This document shows, one piece after another, positions 14,395 through 25,342 of a stretch of 32,293 nucleotides of DNA. The number at the start of each line of letters is the position of its first letter. Positions within the stretch are counted from its first letter, which is position 1. The notes under the pieces were generated by a model that saw only the letters and a list, made by a program, of their open reading frames with translations, did not search any database and had not been told where the DNA came from. Position numbers and translations under genes: made by a program. Source of the stretch: Streptomyces sp. CBMA123 (GTDB taxonomy: Bacteria > Actinomycetota > Actinomycetes > Streptomycetales > Streptomycetaceae); the NCBI RefSeq assembly GCF_014596465.1, contig NZ_MECK01000634.1:1-32293 (forward strand), in the 5' to 3' direction.

Positions 14395-15216
14395 ATGACC
14401 ACCGCGACCCGCAGCGAGTTCGACCGGGGCATCGCCCTGACCAGACACCCCGAGGAGGCCGGCCGCTACGAGGCCGAACTCGGCGCCGGCTGGCAGATCG
14501 GCGGCGGGGTCAACGGCGGGCTGCTGCTCGCCGTGGCCGGACACGCGCTGTCGCTGGAGCACGGGCAGCACCCGGACCCGGTGTCGATCAGCGGTTACTA
14601 CCTGTCCGCCTCCACCCCCGGCCCGGCCACCGTCCGCACCGAGGTGCTGCGCTCCGGCCGCGGCCTGTCCACCGGCACCGCCTCGCTCAGCCAGGACGGC
14701 GTCGAACGCCTGCGGGTGGTGGCCAGCCACGGTGACCTCGCCACCGCCGACGGCGAGGTGCGCACCAGCGCCACCCCGCCGCAGCTGCCGCCGCCGGAGC
14801 AGTGCATCGGCATCGAGCACGCGCCCCGGCAGCTGGTCGAGCAGGCCGCCCTGCTGGAGCGCTTCGACCTGCGGCTCGACCCGGCCACCGTCGGCTGGGC
14901 GCTCGGACAGCCCTCCGGCAACGGCCGGATCCAGGGCTGGTTCCGGCTCGCCGACGGCCGCGAGCCCGACCCGCTGCTGCTCCTGCTGGTCGCCGACGCG
15001 CTGCCGCCGGTCACCTTCGACCTCGGCCTGCCCGGCTGGGCCCCGACCGTCGAGCTGACCGTCCACCTGCGCGCCAAGCCCGCCCCGGGCTGGCTGCGGG
15101 TCGTCCACTCCACCCGCAACATGGCCGGCGGCTACTTCGAGGAGGACGCCGAGATCTGGGACGAGGCCGGTCGCCTGGTCGCCCAGTCCCGCCAGCTGGC
15201 CCGGGTGCCGCGATAG
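14395..15216 (+). CDS. Thioesterase-superfamily (double hotdog, TesB-like) protein
   Basis: This 273-residue protein looks like an acyl-CoA thioesterase of the two-hotdog type. NGGLLLAVAGHAL (about 42-54) resembles the hotdog helix, followed by the strand DPVSISGYYLSASTPGPATV. In the second half FDLRLDPATVGW and QGWFRLADGREPDPLLLLLVADALPP match the C-terminal hotdog helix, then APTVELTVHLRAKPAPGWLR. The substrate is unknown; a role in acyl-CoA turnover is inference. ATG at 14395 is the natural start. No operon partner is evident, as a terminator precedes and a strong hairpin follows. Confidence 0.8.
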   Translation: MTTATRSEFDRGIALTRHPEEAGRYEAELGAGWQIGGGVNGGLLLAVAGHALSLEHGQHPDPVSISGYYLSASTPGPATVRTEVLRSGRGLSTGTASLSQDGVERLRVVASHGDLATADGEVRTSATPPQLPPPEQCIGIEHAPRQLVEQAALLERFDLRLDPATVGWALGQPSGNGRIQGWFRLADGREPDPLLLLLVADALPPVTFDLGLPGWAPTVELTVHLRAKPAPGWLRVVHSTRNMAGGYFEEDAEIWDEAGRLVAQSRQLARVPR

Positions 15217-15318
15217 GGCTTGGCCTGGCTCCTGACGACTCGGCGAACTCGGCTATTACCGGTGGTTACATTCCTGTGACACGCCGTACGTGTGTGGCGC
15301 GCGGAACTGGGGAGTAAC

Positions 15319-15349
15319 ACGGTCAGCGGCGAGCTCCGCCGCTGACCGT
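15319..15349 (+). terminator. Hairpin between the thioesterase and unknown genes
   Basis: A perfect 13-bp inverted repeat, acggtcagcggcg with its complement at 15337-15349 and a 5-nt loop, lies 103 bp after the thioesterase stop and 40 bp before the next start. It could terminate the upstream transcript or sit in the leader of the downstream one. Confidence 0.5.
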
Positions 15350-15388
15350 CACCGCCAGACGCCCGTCCGCCGACGCCAGGAGCCCCCG

Positions 15389-16309
15389 ATGACCAGCCGC
15401 AAGGGCCGCGCCCGCCGCAACTCCGACTGCACCGCCGGCGGCCCGCGCCCCGCGCTGCGGGCGCCGCACCGGCCGCAGCGGGTCGAGGGGGCCGAGCAGG
15501 CGTTCGTCATGGGGGTGCTCACCAGCGCCGCGGACTTCGCCCGGGCCCGCGCCTGGGGGGTCTGCGACGCCCCCGACTACGAGCGCTACCTGGCCGACAC
15601 CGCCGAGCTGCTGGCCGACGCGCTGGAGCGGTTCGAGACCGTCCGGGCCCGGATGTTCCACCCGCAGGACTTCGCGGAGTTCTGCCTGCTGCACGGACTG
15701 GACCCGGCCGAGCCCGCCGCCCGGGACCGCTACCTGGTCAACCCGCCGCTGCACACCCAGCTGCTGGCCTATCAGGGCGAGGAACTGGCCGGGGACTTCG
15801 TGCCGCGGCTGGTCCGGGCCCGGGAGAACGGGCTGACGCTCTGCCACGCCGACCTGCTGCTCGACGGCGGGCTGTACGGGGGCGCGGCGGAGACGGACGA
15901 GGAGCACGTGCGCTGGGTTCGCGCCGCCTACCAGCGCGGGGGCGAGGTGTTCCGCCGGATGCTGGTCGGCGCGGGCGCCGGGGTGTACGAGCTGCGGCTG
16001 CGGGTGGAGGCGCCGGGCGGGAAGCTGACCGCGGCGGCCCGGGTGCTGCAGTGGGAGGACGGCGTGGTGCGGATCAACGACGAGGACCTGGAGCTGGTCT
16101 GCGCCGTGCTGTGCGCGGGGCTGGCGCTGGAGCTGCCCGCGGTCGCCGTGCTCCACGGCTCGCAGGGCTCGGCCGCCTCCTGCGGCGAGTACCTGCCGGC
16201 GGCCTGGGCCTGGTCGAGCAGCGGGCCGGACTGGGCACCGGCCGCCCGCCCGGTCCGGCTGGACGGGATCGCGGCGCAGCCGGGCTACAGCCTGGGGACG
16301 GTCTGCTGA
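15389..16309 (+). CDS. Hypothetical protein of unknown function
   Basis: A 306-residue protein that I do not recognise. The N-terminus is basic (MTSRKGRARRNSD). The body is mostly helical and soluble-looking, with RMFHPQDFAEFCLLHGLDP, GDFVPRLVRARENGLTLCHAD and EDLELVCAVLCAGLALELPA. The C-terminal part is rich in Ala, Trp and Ser. No signal peptide, strong transmembrane helix or nucleotide-binding motif is seen. The frame stays open to a GTG at 15290, but that start would run through the hairpin at 15319-15349. ATG at 15389 with AGGAG nearby is preferred. It converges with bldD across a bidirectional hairpin. Confidence 0.7.
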   Translation: MTSRKGRARRNSDCTAGGPRPALRAPHRPQRVEGAEQAFVMGVLTSAADFARARAWGVCDAPDYERYLADTAELLADALERFETVRARMFHPQDFAEFCLLHGLDPAEPAARDRYLVNPPLHTQLLAYQGEELAGDFVPRLVRARENGLTLCHADLLLDGGLYGGAAETDEEHVRWVRAAYQRGGEVFRRMLVGAGAGVYELRLRVEAPGGKLTAAARVLQWEDGVVRINDEDLELVCAVLCAGLALELPAVAVLHGSQGSAASCGEYLPAAWAWSSSGPDWAPAARPVRLDGIAAQPGYSLGTVC

Positions 16310-16353
16310 GGTCTGGCCGAGGCCTGGCCGAGGTGGCGGTCACAGCGACACCG

Positions 16354-16387
16354 CGGCGCGGCTCCCCTGGTCCGGGGAACCGCGCCG
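16354..16387. terminator. Bidirectional terminator hairpin
   Basis: The arms cggcgcggctcccc (16354-16367) and ggggaaccgcgccg (16374-16387) pair with a single mismatch. The hairpin lies between the unknown protein gene and the convergent bldD gene and probably serves both. Confidence 0.7.
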
Positions 16388-16462
16388 TGACGTTTCTGCT
16401 TGCCAGCACTGAGGAAAACAGCGCATGGCAGTGACGTGCCTACCGAGAGAAGCCGGCGAGCG

Positions 16463-16966
16463 TCAGCTCGCGTCCTCCTCGCGCACCGCGCGGCGCGCGT
16501 CGGGGTTGAGCACGCCCCAGGAGATCAGCTGCTCGGTGAGGATCGACGGCGACTGGTCGTAGATGACGGCCAGAGTGCGCAGGTCGTCCTGACGGATCGA
16601 GAGGACCTTGCCGTTGTAGTCGCCGCGCTGGCTCTGGATGGTCGCCGCATAGCGCTGCAGCGGCCCGGCCTTCTCGGACGGGACCTGGGTCAGTCTCTCC
16701 AGGTCGAGGACCAGGCGCGGCGGCGGCTCGGCCGCGCCGCCGGGGGTGCCTCCGGGCAGCAGCTCCTGCACCGGCACGCCGTAGAACTCGGCGAGCTCGG
16801 CCAGCCGCTGCACGGTGACCGCACGGTCGCCGCGCTCGTAGGAGCCGACGACGACTGCCTTCCAGCGCCCCTGGGACTTCTCCTCGACACCGTGCAGGGA
16901 GAGCCCCTGCTGAGTGCGGATCGCTCGGAGCTTGCCTCCGAGCTGCTTCGCGTAGTCGCTGGACAT
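16463..16966 (-). CDS. bldD: Developmental master regulator BldD
   Basis: This 167-residue protein is BldD, the c-di-GMP-responsive repressor that holds streptomycetes in vegetative growth. The N-terminal helix-turn-helix spans about residues 8-72 (LGGKLRAIRTQQGLSLHGVE, VVGSYERGDRAVTVQRLAEL). A short Pro/Gly-rich linker precedes the ligand-binding domain. The c-di-GMP signature R114-G-D116 followed by R125-Q-D-D128 is complete. ATG at 16964-16966 has GGGGAG upstream. The promoter carries a BldD-like box over its -10 region, consistent with the known autorepression. It is divergent from pyrR. Confidence 0.97.
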   Translation of the reverse strand: MSSDYAKQLGGKLRAIRTQQGLSLHGVEEKSQGRWKAVVVGSYERGDRAVTVQRLAELAEFYGVPVQELLPGGTPGGAAEPPPRLVLDLERLTQVPSEKAGPLQRYAATIQSQRGDYNGKVLSIRQDDLRTLAVIYDQSPSILTEQLISWGVLNPDARRAVREEDAS

Positions 16967-17055
16967 TGATCTCCCCGGACGAGATTGCTTCGCGTTCAGT
17001 GGTGGGTCACGGGCGATTCGCCGACGTCGTTACCGGTGGGTTCGACGTCCGTCTC

Positions 17056-17075
17056 GTAACTCACTGTGAGGTTAC
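17056..17075. promoter_or_regulatory. BldD-box-like inverted repeat
   Basis: The 20-bp sequence gtaactcactgtgaggttac is an inverted repeat with one extra base in one arm and a TCACtgTGA core. It fits the known BldD target pattern (AGTGA...TCAC type) and overlaps the -10 of the minus-strand promoter, so autorepression of bldD is expected. Confidence 0.65.
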
Positions 17076-17098
17076 GTAGAGTAAGGTAGTTGCGTCAA
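17069..17098 (-). promoter_or_regulatory. bldD promoter
   Basis: Read on the minus strand, TTGACG (17093-17098) and TAACCT (17069-17074) are separated by 18 bp, a good vegetative sigma-factor arrangement. The leader to the bldD ATG would be about 100 nt. Confidence 0.65.
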
Positions 17099-17203
17099 GC
17101 CGAATGGGGCAGTCGTGCGAATAGCCCGCATCGTCGGCGCATCTGGTATGTGAACCCGGCGAAGCGGAATGGTGGCGGTCCATTTGCCCGTCCGGCGCGC
17201 TGG

Positions 17204-17209
17204 TAGGAT
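17204..17209 (+). promoter_or_regulatory. Candidate -10 element of the pyr operon
   Basis: TAGGAT fits the actinobacterial TAnnnT -10 pattern and would give a leader of about 85 nt that contains the PyrR-binding loop. A TTGCCC lies only 14 bp upstream, too close for a standard -35, so the call is tentative. Apart from the two promoter regions and the leader element, the 334-bp bldD-pyrR spacer shows nothing else. Confidence 0.4.
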
Positions 17210-17263
17210 GACCCGAAGCCCACGCCCGGTCGGCGGGGGCAGATTCCCAGACATCCTTTAAGG

Positions 17264-17290
17264 CCCGTCCAGTGAGGCGGGGAAGGAGGT
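17264..17290 (+). promoter_or_regulatory. PyrR-binding loop overlapping the pyrR ribosome binding site region
   Basis: A cccg/cggg stem (17264-17267 with 17278-17281) carries the loop TCCAGTGAGG, very close to the PyrR-binding consensus of Bacillus (UCCAGAGAGG). The ribosome binding site AAGGAGG follows at 17283-17289, 11 bases before the pyrR ATG. PyrR bound with UMP would cover the ribosome binding site, as described for mycobacteria. No terminator/antiterminator pair is apparent, so translational repression is more likely than attenuation. Confidence 0.75.
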
Positions 17291-17300
17291 CCGCTTCGGC

Positions 17301-17924
17301 ATGACCACACACCACGAACAGACGCCGCGGCCGCCGCACCAGGTGCTGGACGCCACGGACATCGCCCGGGTCGTCACCCGGATAGCGCACGAGATCGTCG
17401 AGCGCGCCAAGGGCGCGGAGGACGTCGTGCTGCTCGGCATCCACACCAGGGGCGTCCACCTCGCCCGCCGCCTGCACGGCAGGCTGGCCCAGATCACCGG
17501 GCGCGAGATCCCGCTGGGCACCCTGGACATCACCATGTACCGGGACGACCTGCGGCTGAAGCCCGCCCGCGCCCTGGAGCACACCGAGATCCCGCCCGGC
17601 GGCATCGACGGCAAGCTCGTCATCCTCGTCGACGACGTGCTGTTCTCCGGCCGCACCATCCGCGCCGCGCTCGACGCGCTGAGCGACATCGGCCGCCCGC
17701 GCGCCGTGCAGCTCGCCGTCCTCGTCGACCGCGGCCACCGGGAGCTGCCGATCCGGGCCGACTACGTGGGCAAGAACCTCCCGACCTCACTGCGCGAGGC
17801 CGTGCAGGTCCGGCTGGCCGACACCGACGGCGTGGACGCCGTCCTGGTCGGCGACCGCGACCACACCGCCCGCAGCTCGCAGGCCATGGCCTCCCAGCCC
17901 ACCGAACCGCACCTCCCGGAGTAA
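17301..17924 (+). CDS. pyrR: PyrR bifunctional pyrimidine operon regulator / uracil phosphoribosyltransferase
   Basis: This 207-residue protein binds pyr leader RNA in response to UMP and can also convert uracil and PRPP to UMP. The PRPP loop KLVILVDDVLFSGRTIRAAL (about 104-123) is intact. IARVVTRIAHEIVER and LGIHTRGVHLARRL are type I PRTase elements, and LDITMYRDD and VDRGHRELPIRADYVGKNLP are specific to PyrR. It is the first gene of the pyrimidine operon. ATG at 17301 follows AAGGAGG, and pyrB starts 5 bp after the stop. A PyrR-binding loop in its own leader implies feedback on the whole operon. Confidence 0.97.
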   Translation: MTTHHEQTPRPPHQVLDATDIARVVTRIAHEIVERAKGAEDVVLLGIHTRGVHLARRLHGRLAQITGREIPLGTLDITMYRDDLRLKPARALEHTEIPPGGIDGKLVILVDDVLFSGRTIRAALDALSDIGRPRAVQLAVLVDRGHRELPIRADYVGKNLPTSLREAVQVRLADTDGVDAVLVGDRDHTARSSQAMASQPTEPHLPE

Positions 17925-17929
17925 CCCGC

Positions 17930-18928
17930 GTGAAGCGCCACCTCGTCTCCGCCGCCGATCTCAGCCGCGACGACGCGCTGCTGATCCTGGACACCGCCGA
18001 GGAGCTGGCCCAGCTCTCCGGCCGGGCCGTCAAGAAGCTGCCCACGCTGCGCGGTCGCACCGTCGTCAACCTCTTCTTCGAGGACTCCACCCGGACCAAG
18101 ACCTCCTTCGAGGCCGCCGAGAAGCGGCTGTCCGCGGACGTCATCAACTTCTCCGCCAAGGGCTCGTCCGTCTCCAAGGGCGAGAGCCTCAAGGACACCG
18201 CGCTGACCCTCCAGGCGATGGGCGCCGACGCGGTCGTCATCCGGCACCACGCCTCGGGCGCGCCGGCCCGGCTGGCCCAGTCCGACTGGCTGCACGGCAG
18301 TGTGATCAACGCCGGTGACGGCACCCACGAGCACCCCACCCAGGCGCTGCTCGACGCCTTCACCATGCGCCGCCACCTCAACGCCGGGTCGGGCAACGAC
18401 CTCGCGGGCCGCCGGGTCACGATCGTCGGCGACATCCTGCACAGCCGGGTCGCCCGCTCCAACGTGCACCTGCTGACCACCCTCGGTGCCCAGGTGACCT
18501 TCGTCGCCCCGCCGACCCTGCTGCCGATCGGCATCGAGAACTGGCCCTGCGAGGTCAGCTACGACCTCGACCGGGTGCTGCCCAAGACCGACGCCCTGAT
18601 GATGCTGCGGGTGCAGCGCGAGCGGATGAACGCCGCGTTCTTCCCGACCGAGCGCGAGTACAGCCGCCGCTACGGCATGAACGGCATCCGGATGGCCCAG
18701 CTGCCCGGGCACGCCATCGTGATGCACCCCGGCCCGATGGTCCGCGGCATGGAGATCACCGCCGAGGTCGCCGACTCGCCGCGCTGCACCGTGGTCGAGC
18801 AGGTCGCCAACGGCGTCTCCGTCCGGATGGCCGTCCTGTACCTGCTGCTCGGCGGCGCCGTCTTCGCCGACGGACCCGCCGAACCCGCCGCCGCCCCCCG
18901 CACCGACTCCGTGGAGACCGCTCAGTGA
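17930..18928 (+). CDS. pyrB: Aspartate carbamoyltransferase catalytic subunit
   Basis: Catalyses carbamoyl phosphate + aspartate to N-carbamoyl-aspartate, the committed step of pyrimidine synthesis. Carbamoyl-phosphate motif STRT (53-56, in FFEDSTRTKTSFE), KGES (83-86) and HPTQALLD (135-142) are intact, as is the C-terminal MHPGPMVRGMEI. Length 332 residues. No regulatory subunit gene (pyrI) is nearby, as expected in actinobacteria. GTG at 17930; its stop overlaps the pyrC start by 4 bp (GTGA). Confidence 0.97.
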   Translation: MKRHLVSAADLSRDDALLILDTAEELAQLSGRAVKKLPTLRGRTVVNLFFEDSTRTKTSFEAAEKRLSADVINFSAKGSSVSKGESLKDTALTLQAMGADAVVIRHHASGAPARLAQSDWLHGSVINAGDGTHEHPTQALLDAFTMRRHLNAGSGNDLAGRRVTIVGDILHSRVARSNVHLLTTLGAQVTFVAPPTLLPIGIENWPCEVSYDLDRVLPKTDALMMLRVQRERMNAAFFPTEREYSRRYGMNGIRMAQLPGHAIVMHPGPMVRGMEITAEVADSPRCTVVEQVANGVSVRMAVLYLLLGGAVFADGPAEPAAAPRTDSVETAQ

Positions 18929-20229
18929 CCAGCTACCTGATCCGCAACGCCAAGATCCTGGGCGGCGCCCCGCAGGACCTCCACCTCGCCGACGGCGTGA
19001 TCCAGGCGATCGGCACCGGCCTGGCCGTCGAGGCGGACATCGAGATCGACGCCACCGGCATGATCGCCCTGCCCGGCCTGGTCGACCTGCACACCCACCT
19101 GCGCGAGCCCGGCCGCGAGGACGCCGAGACCGTGCTCACCGGCACCCAGGCCGCCGCGATGGGCGGTTTCACCGCCGTGCACGCGATGGCCAACACCACC
19201 CCGGTGGCCGACACCGCCGGTGTGGTCGAGCAGGTCTGGCGGCTCGGCCAGGAGGCCGGCTACTGCGACGTGCAGCCGGTCGGCGCCGTCACCGTCGGCC
19301 TCGGGGGCAAGAAGCTCGCCGAGCTGGGCGCCATGCACGAGTCCGCGGCCGGCGTCCGGGTCTTCTCCGACGACGGCAAGTGCGTGGACGACGCGGTGCT
19401 GATGCGCCGCGCCCTGGAGTACGTCAAGGCCTTCGACGGCGTCGTCGCCCAGCACGCCCAGGAGCCGCGGCTGACCGAGGGCGCCCAGATGAACGAGGGC
19501 CAGGTCTCCGGGGAGCTCGGGCTGGGCGGCTGGCCGGCCGTCGCCGAGGAGTCGATCATCGCCCGCGACGTGCTGCTCGCCGCGCACGTCGGCTCCCGGC
19601 TGCACGTCTGCCACCTCTCCACGGCCGGCTCGGTCGAGATCGTCCGCTGGGCCAAGTCCAAGGGCTGGGACGTCACCGCCGAGGTCACCCCGCACCACCT
19701 GCTGCTCACCGACGAGCTGGTCCGCTCCTACGACCCGGTGTACAAGGTGAACCCGCCGCTGCGCACCGCCGAGGACGTCCAGGCGCTGCGCAAGGCGCTC
19801 GCCGACGGCACCATCGACGCCGTCGCCACCGACCACGCGCCGCACCCGGCCGAGGACAAGGACTGCGAGTGGGCCGTGGCCGCGATGGGCATGGTCGGCC
19901 TGGAGACCGCGCTGTCGGTCGTGCAGCAGACCATGGTCGACACCGGCCTGCTGAACTGGGAGGGCGTCGCGGACCGGATGTCGCACCGCCCGGCCCGGAT
20001 CGGCCGTCTCAGCGGGCAGGGCCGGCCGATCTCGGTGGGTGAGCCCGCCAACCTGGTGCTCTTCGATCCCGCGTACCGTGGTGCCGTGAACCCCGAGAGC
20101 TTCGCCACCCGCAGCCGCAACACCCCTTACAAGGGCATGGACCTGCCCGGACGGGTGCACGCCACCTTCCTGCGCGGCCGCGCCACCGTGCTGGCCGGTG
20201 AGCTGGCCGAGCAGGGCGGCATCGCGTGA
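18925..20229 (+). CDS. pyrC: Dihydroorotase
   Basis: Cyclises N-carbamoyl-aspartate to dihydroorotate. This 434-residue amidohydrolase has the metal-binding HTH (His56 and His58 in GLVDLHTHLREPG), later histidines (CHLS, TPHHLL) and the catalytic Asp303 in ATDHAPH. The C-terminal ARIGRLSGQGRPISVGEPAN, then LVLFDP closes the amidohydrolase beta-sandwich. This is the class I type usual in Gram-positive operons. It is coupled by GTGA overlaps to pyrB before and to the unknown gene after. Confidence 0.97.
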   Translation: MTSYLIRNAKILGGAPQDLHLADGVIQAIGTGLAVEADIEIDATGMIALPGLVDLHTHLREPGREDAETVLTGTQAAAMGGFTAVHAMANTTPVADTAGVVEQVWRLGQEAGYCDVQPVGAVTVGLGGKKLAELGAMHESAAGVRVFSDDGKCVDDAVLMRRALEYVKAFDGVVAQHAQEPRLTEGAQMNEGQVSGELGLGGWPAVAEESIIARDVLLAAHVGSRLHVCHLSTAGSVEIVRWAKSKGWDVTAEVTPHHLLLTDELVRSYDPVYKVNPPLRTAEDVQALRKALADGTIDAVATDHAPHPAEDKDCEWAVAAMGMVGLETALSVVQQTMVDTGLLNWEGVADRMSHRPARIGRLSGQGRPISVGEPANLVLFDPAYRGAVNPESFATRSRNTPYKGMDLPGRVHATFLRGRATVLAGELAEQGGIA

Positions 20230-20798
20230 CGGCGTACGCCACGCTCGCCAGGGAGCAGGCGAAGGTCACCGACTGGCCCGGCTACATCGGCTGGTCGGTC
20301 GGGCTGCTGATCATCATCGGCCTGGTCTACTGGCTGATGCGCCAGGGCTGGAACTGGCGGCGCACCCTGCAGTCCGGGATCCCGCCGCTGCCCGCCGTGC
20401 CGGCCCGCGCCGGGCGGACCATCCTGGAGACCAGCGGGCGGTACCACGGCACCACCACCGCCGGGAACTGGCTCGACCGGGTCGTCGCGCACGGCCTGGG
20501 CACCCGCAGCCGGGCCGACCTCACCCTCGGCGAGGACGGGCTGCTGGTGCACCGCCCCGGCGACGTCGACTTCTGGATCCCGGCCGAGCACCTCACCGGT
20601 GCCCGGACGGACTCCGGGATCGCCGGCAAGGTCGTCCCCTCCGGGTTGCTGGTGGTCAGCTGGGCCCACGAGGGCACCGAGCTGGACTCCGGCTTCCGGG
20701 CCGACCACCCCGACGAGCACACCGCCTGGGTCGAGGCGATCACCCAGCTCGCAACACGTACTACGAAGACGAAGAAGACGGAAGAGGCCGCGCAATGA
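20226..20798 (+). CDS. Small single-pass membrane protein of unknown function in the pyr operon
   Basis: A 190-residue protein with one clear transmembrane helix (IGWSVGLLIIIGLVYWLM, about residues 21-38) followed by basic residues (RQGWNWRR), so the bulk is probably cytoplasmic. The soluble part has a beta-rich pattern (ADLTLGEDGLLVHRPGDVDFW, then IPAEHLTGAR and GLLVVSWAHEGTELDSGF) that recalls a bacterial PH-like domain; this is inference. The tail is charged (TRTTKTKKTEEAAQ). It overlaps pyrC and carA by 4 bp each, so it is strictly co-expressed with pyrimidine enzymes. From memory the same gene stands at this place in S. coelicolor. No function is known to me. Confidence 0.88.
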   Translation: MTAYATLAREQAKVTDWPGYIGWSVGLLIIIGLVYWLMRQGWNWRRTLQSGIPPLPAVPARAGRTILETSGRYHGTTTAGNWLDRVVAHGLGTRSRADLTLGEDGLLVHRPGDVDFWIPAEHLTGARTDSGIAGKVVPSGLLVVSWAHEGTELDSGFRADHPDEHTAWVEAITQLATRTTKTKKTEEAAQ

Positions 20799-21944
20799 CC
20801 GCACCTGCCCCCACCACGCAGCGCCAACGGCGGGAGCGTGTCCCTGCCGTGCTCGTCCTGGAGGACGGCCGGACCTTCCGCGGTCAGGCCTACGGCGCGA
20901 CCGGCGAGACCTTCGGCGAGGCGGTCTTCAACACCGGCATGTCCGGCTACCAGGAGACCCTGACCGACCCGTCGTACCACCGCCAGGTGGTCGTGATGAC
21001 CGCCCCGCAGATCGGCAACACCGGCTGGAACGACGAGGACGACGAGTCCCAGCAGATCTGGGTCGCCGGCTACGTCGTGCGCGACCCCGCCCGGGTGGCG
21101 TCCAACTGGCGCTCCCGCCGCTCGCTGGACGAGGCGCTGACCCGCCAGGGCGTCGTCGGCATCAGCGGCATCGACACCCGCGCGCTGACCCGCCACCTGC
21201 GCGAGCGCGGCGCGATGCGCTGCGGCATCTTCTCCGGCGAGACGCTGGCCGACCCGGCCGCGCTGCTCGCCCGGGTGCAGCAGGCGCCCGAGATGAAGGG
21301 CGCCGACCTGTGCGCCGAGGTCGCCACCACCGAGCCGTACATCGTCCCCGCGATCGGTGAGAAGAAGTTCACCGTCGCCGCGCTGGACCTCGGCATCAAG
21401 GCGATGACCCCGCAGCGGATGGCCGAGCGCGGCATCGAGGTGCACGTGCTGCCGGCCAACTCCACCCTGGAGGACCTCTACGCCGTCAACCCGGACGGCG
21501 TCTTCTTCTCCAACGGCCCGGGCGACCCGGCCACCGCCGACCACCAGGTCGCCGTCGCGCAGGGCGTGCTGGAGCGCAAGACCCCGTTCTTCGGGATCTG
21601 CTTCGGCAACCAGATCCTCGGCCGTGCCCTGGGCTTCGGCACCTACAAGCTCAAGTACGGCCACCGCGGCATCAACCAGCCGGTGCAGGACCGCACCACC
21701 GGCAAGGTCGAGGTGACCGCCCACAACCACGGCTTCGCCGTGAACGCGCCGCTGGACAAGGTGAGCGACACCCCCTACGGGCGGGTCGAGGTCTCCCACG
21801 TCTGCCTCAACGACGACGTGGTCGAGGGCCTCCAGGCGCTCGACGTGCCCGCCTTCAGCGTGCAGTACCACCCCGAAGCGGCCGCCGGCCCGCACGACGC
21901 CGCCTACCTGTTCGACCGCTTCGTGAAGCTCATGGAGGGCCAGC

Positions 21945-21952
<8 letters not shown>
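20795..21952 (+). CDS. carA: Carbamoyl-phosphate synthase small subunit (glutaminase)
   Basis: Hydrolyses glutamine and channels ammonia to CarB. The 385-residue protein has the N-terminal CarA domain (VLVLEDGRTFRGQAYGATGE; NTGMSGYQETLTDPSY) and a class I amidotransferase domain with catalytic Cys269 (GICFGNQ), His359 and Glu361 (YHPEAA). ATG at 20795 overlaps the previous stop (ATGA); the longer in-frame reading upstream is a shadow. Its stop overlaps the carB start by 8 bp. Confidence 0.97.
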
Positions 21953-25253
<3,301 letters not shown>

Positions 25254-25262
25254 CACCACCGC

Positions 25263-25299
25263 AGTGGGGGGCACCGGAGCCAGTCGGGTGCCCCCCACT
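25263..25299 (+). terminator. Hairpin between carB and pyrD
   Basis: A perfect 13-bp inverted repeat, agtggggggcacc (25263-25275) with its complement at 25287-25299, starts 10 bp after the carB stop. No T-run follows. It may be a partial terminator or an mRNA-stabilising or processing element inside the operon, because pyrD follows on the same strand only 44 bp later. Confidence 0.6.
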
Positions 25300-25342
25300 T
25301 CCATGACCAAGTCCGGTCATCGATCCGGGAGTTGACCCCACT

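Noticed and set aside
17100..17260. Small ORFs in the bldD-pyrR spacer
   Set aside because: The open frames on the minus strand have no ribosome binding site or recognisable sequence and cross promoter and leader elements.
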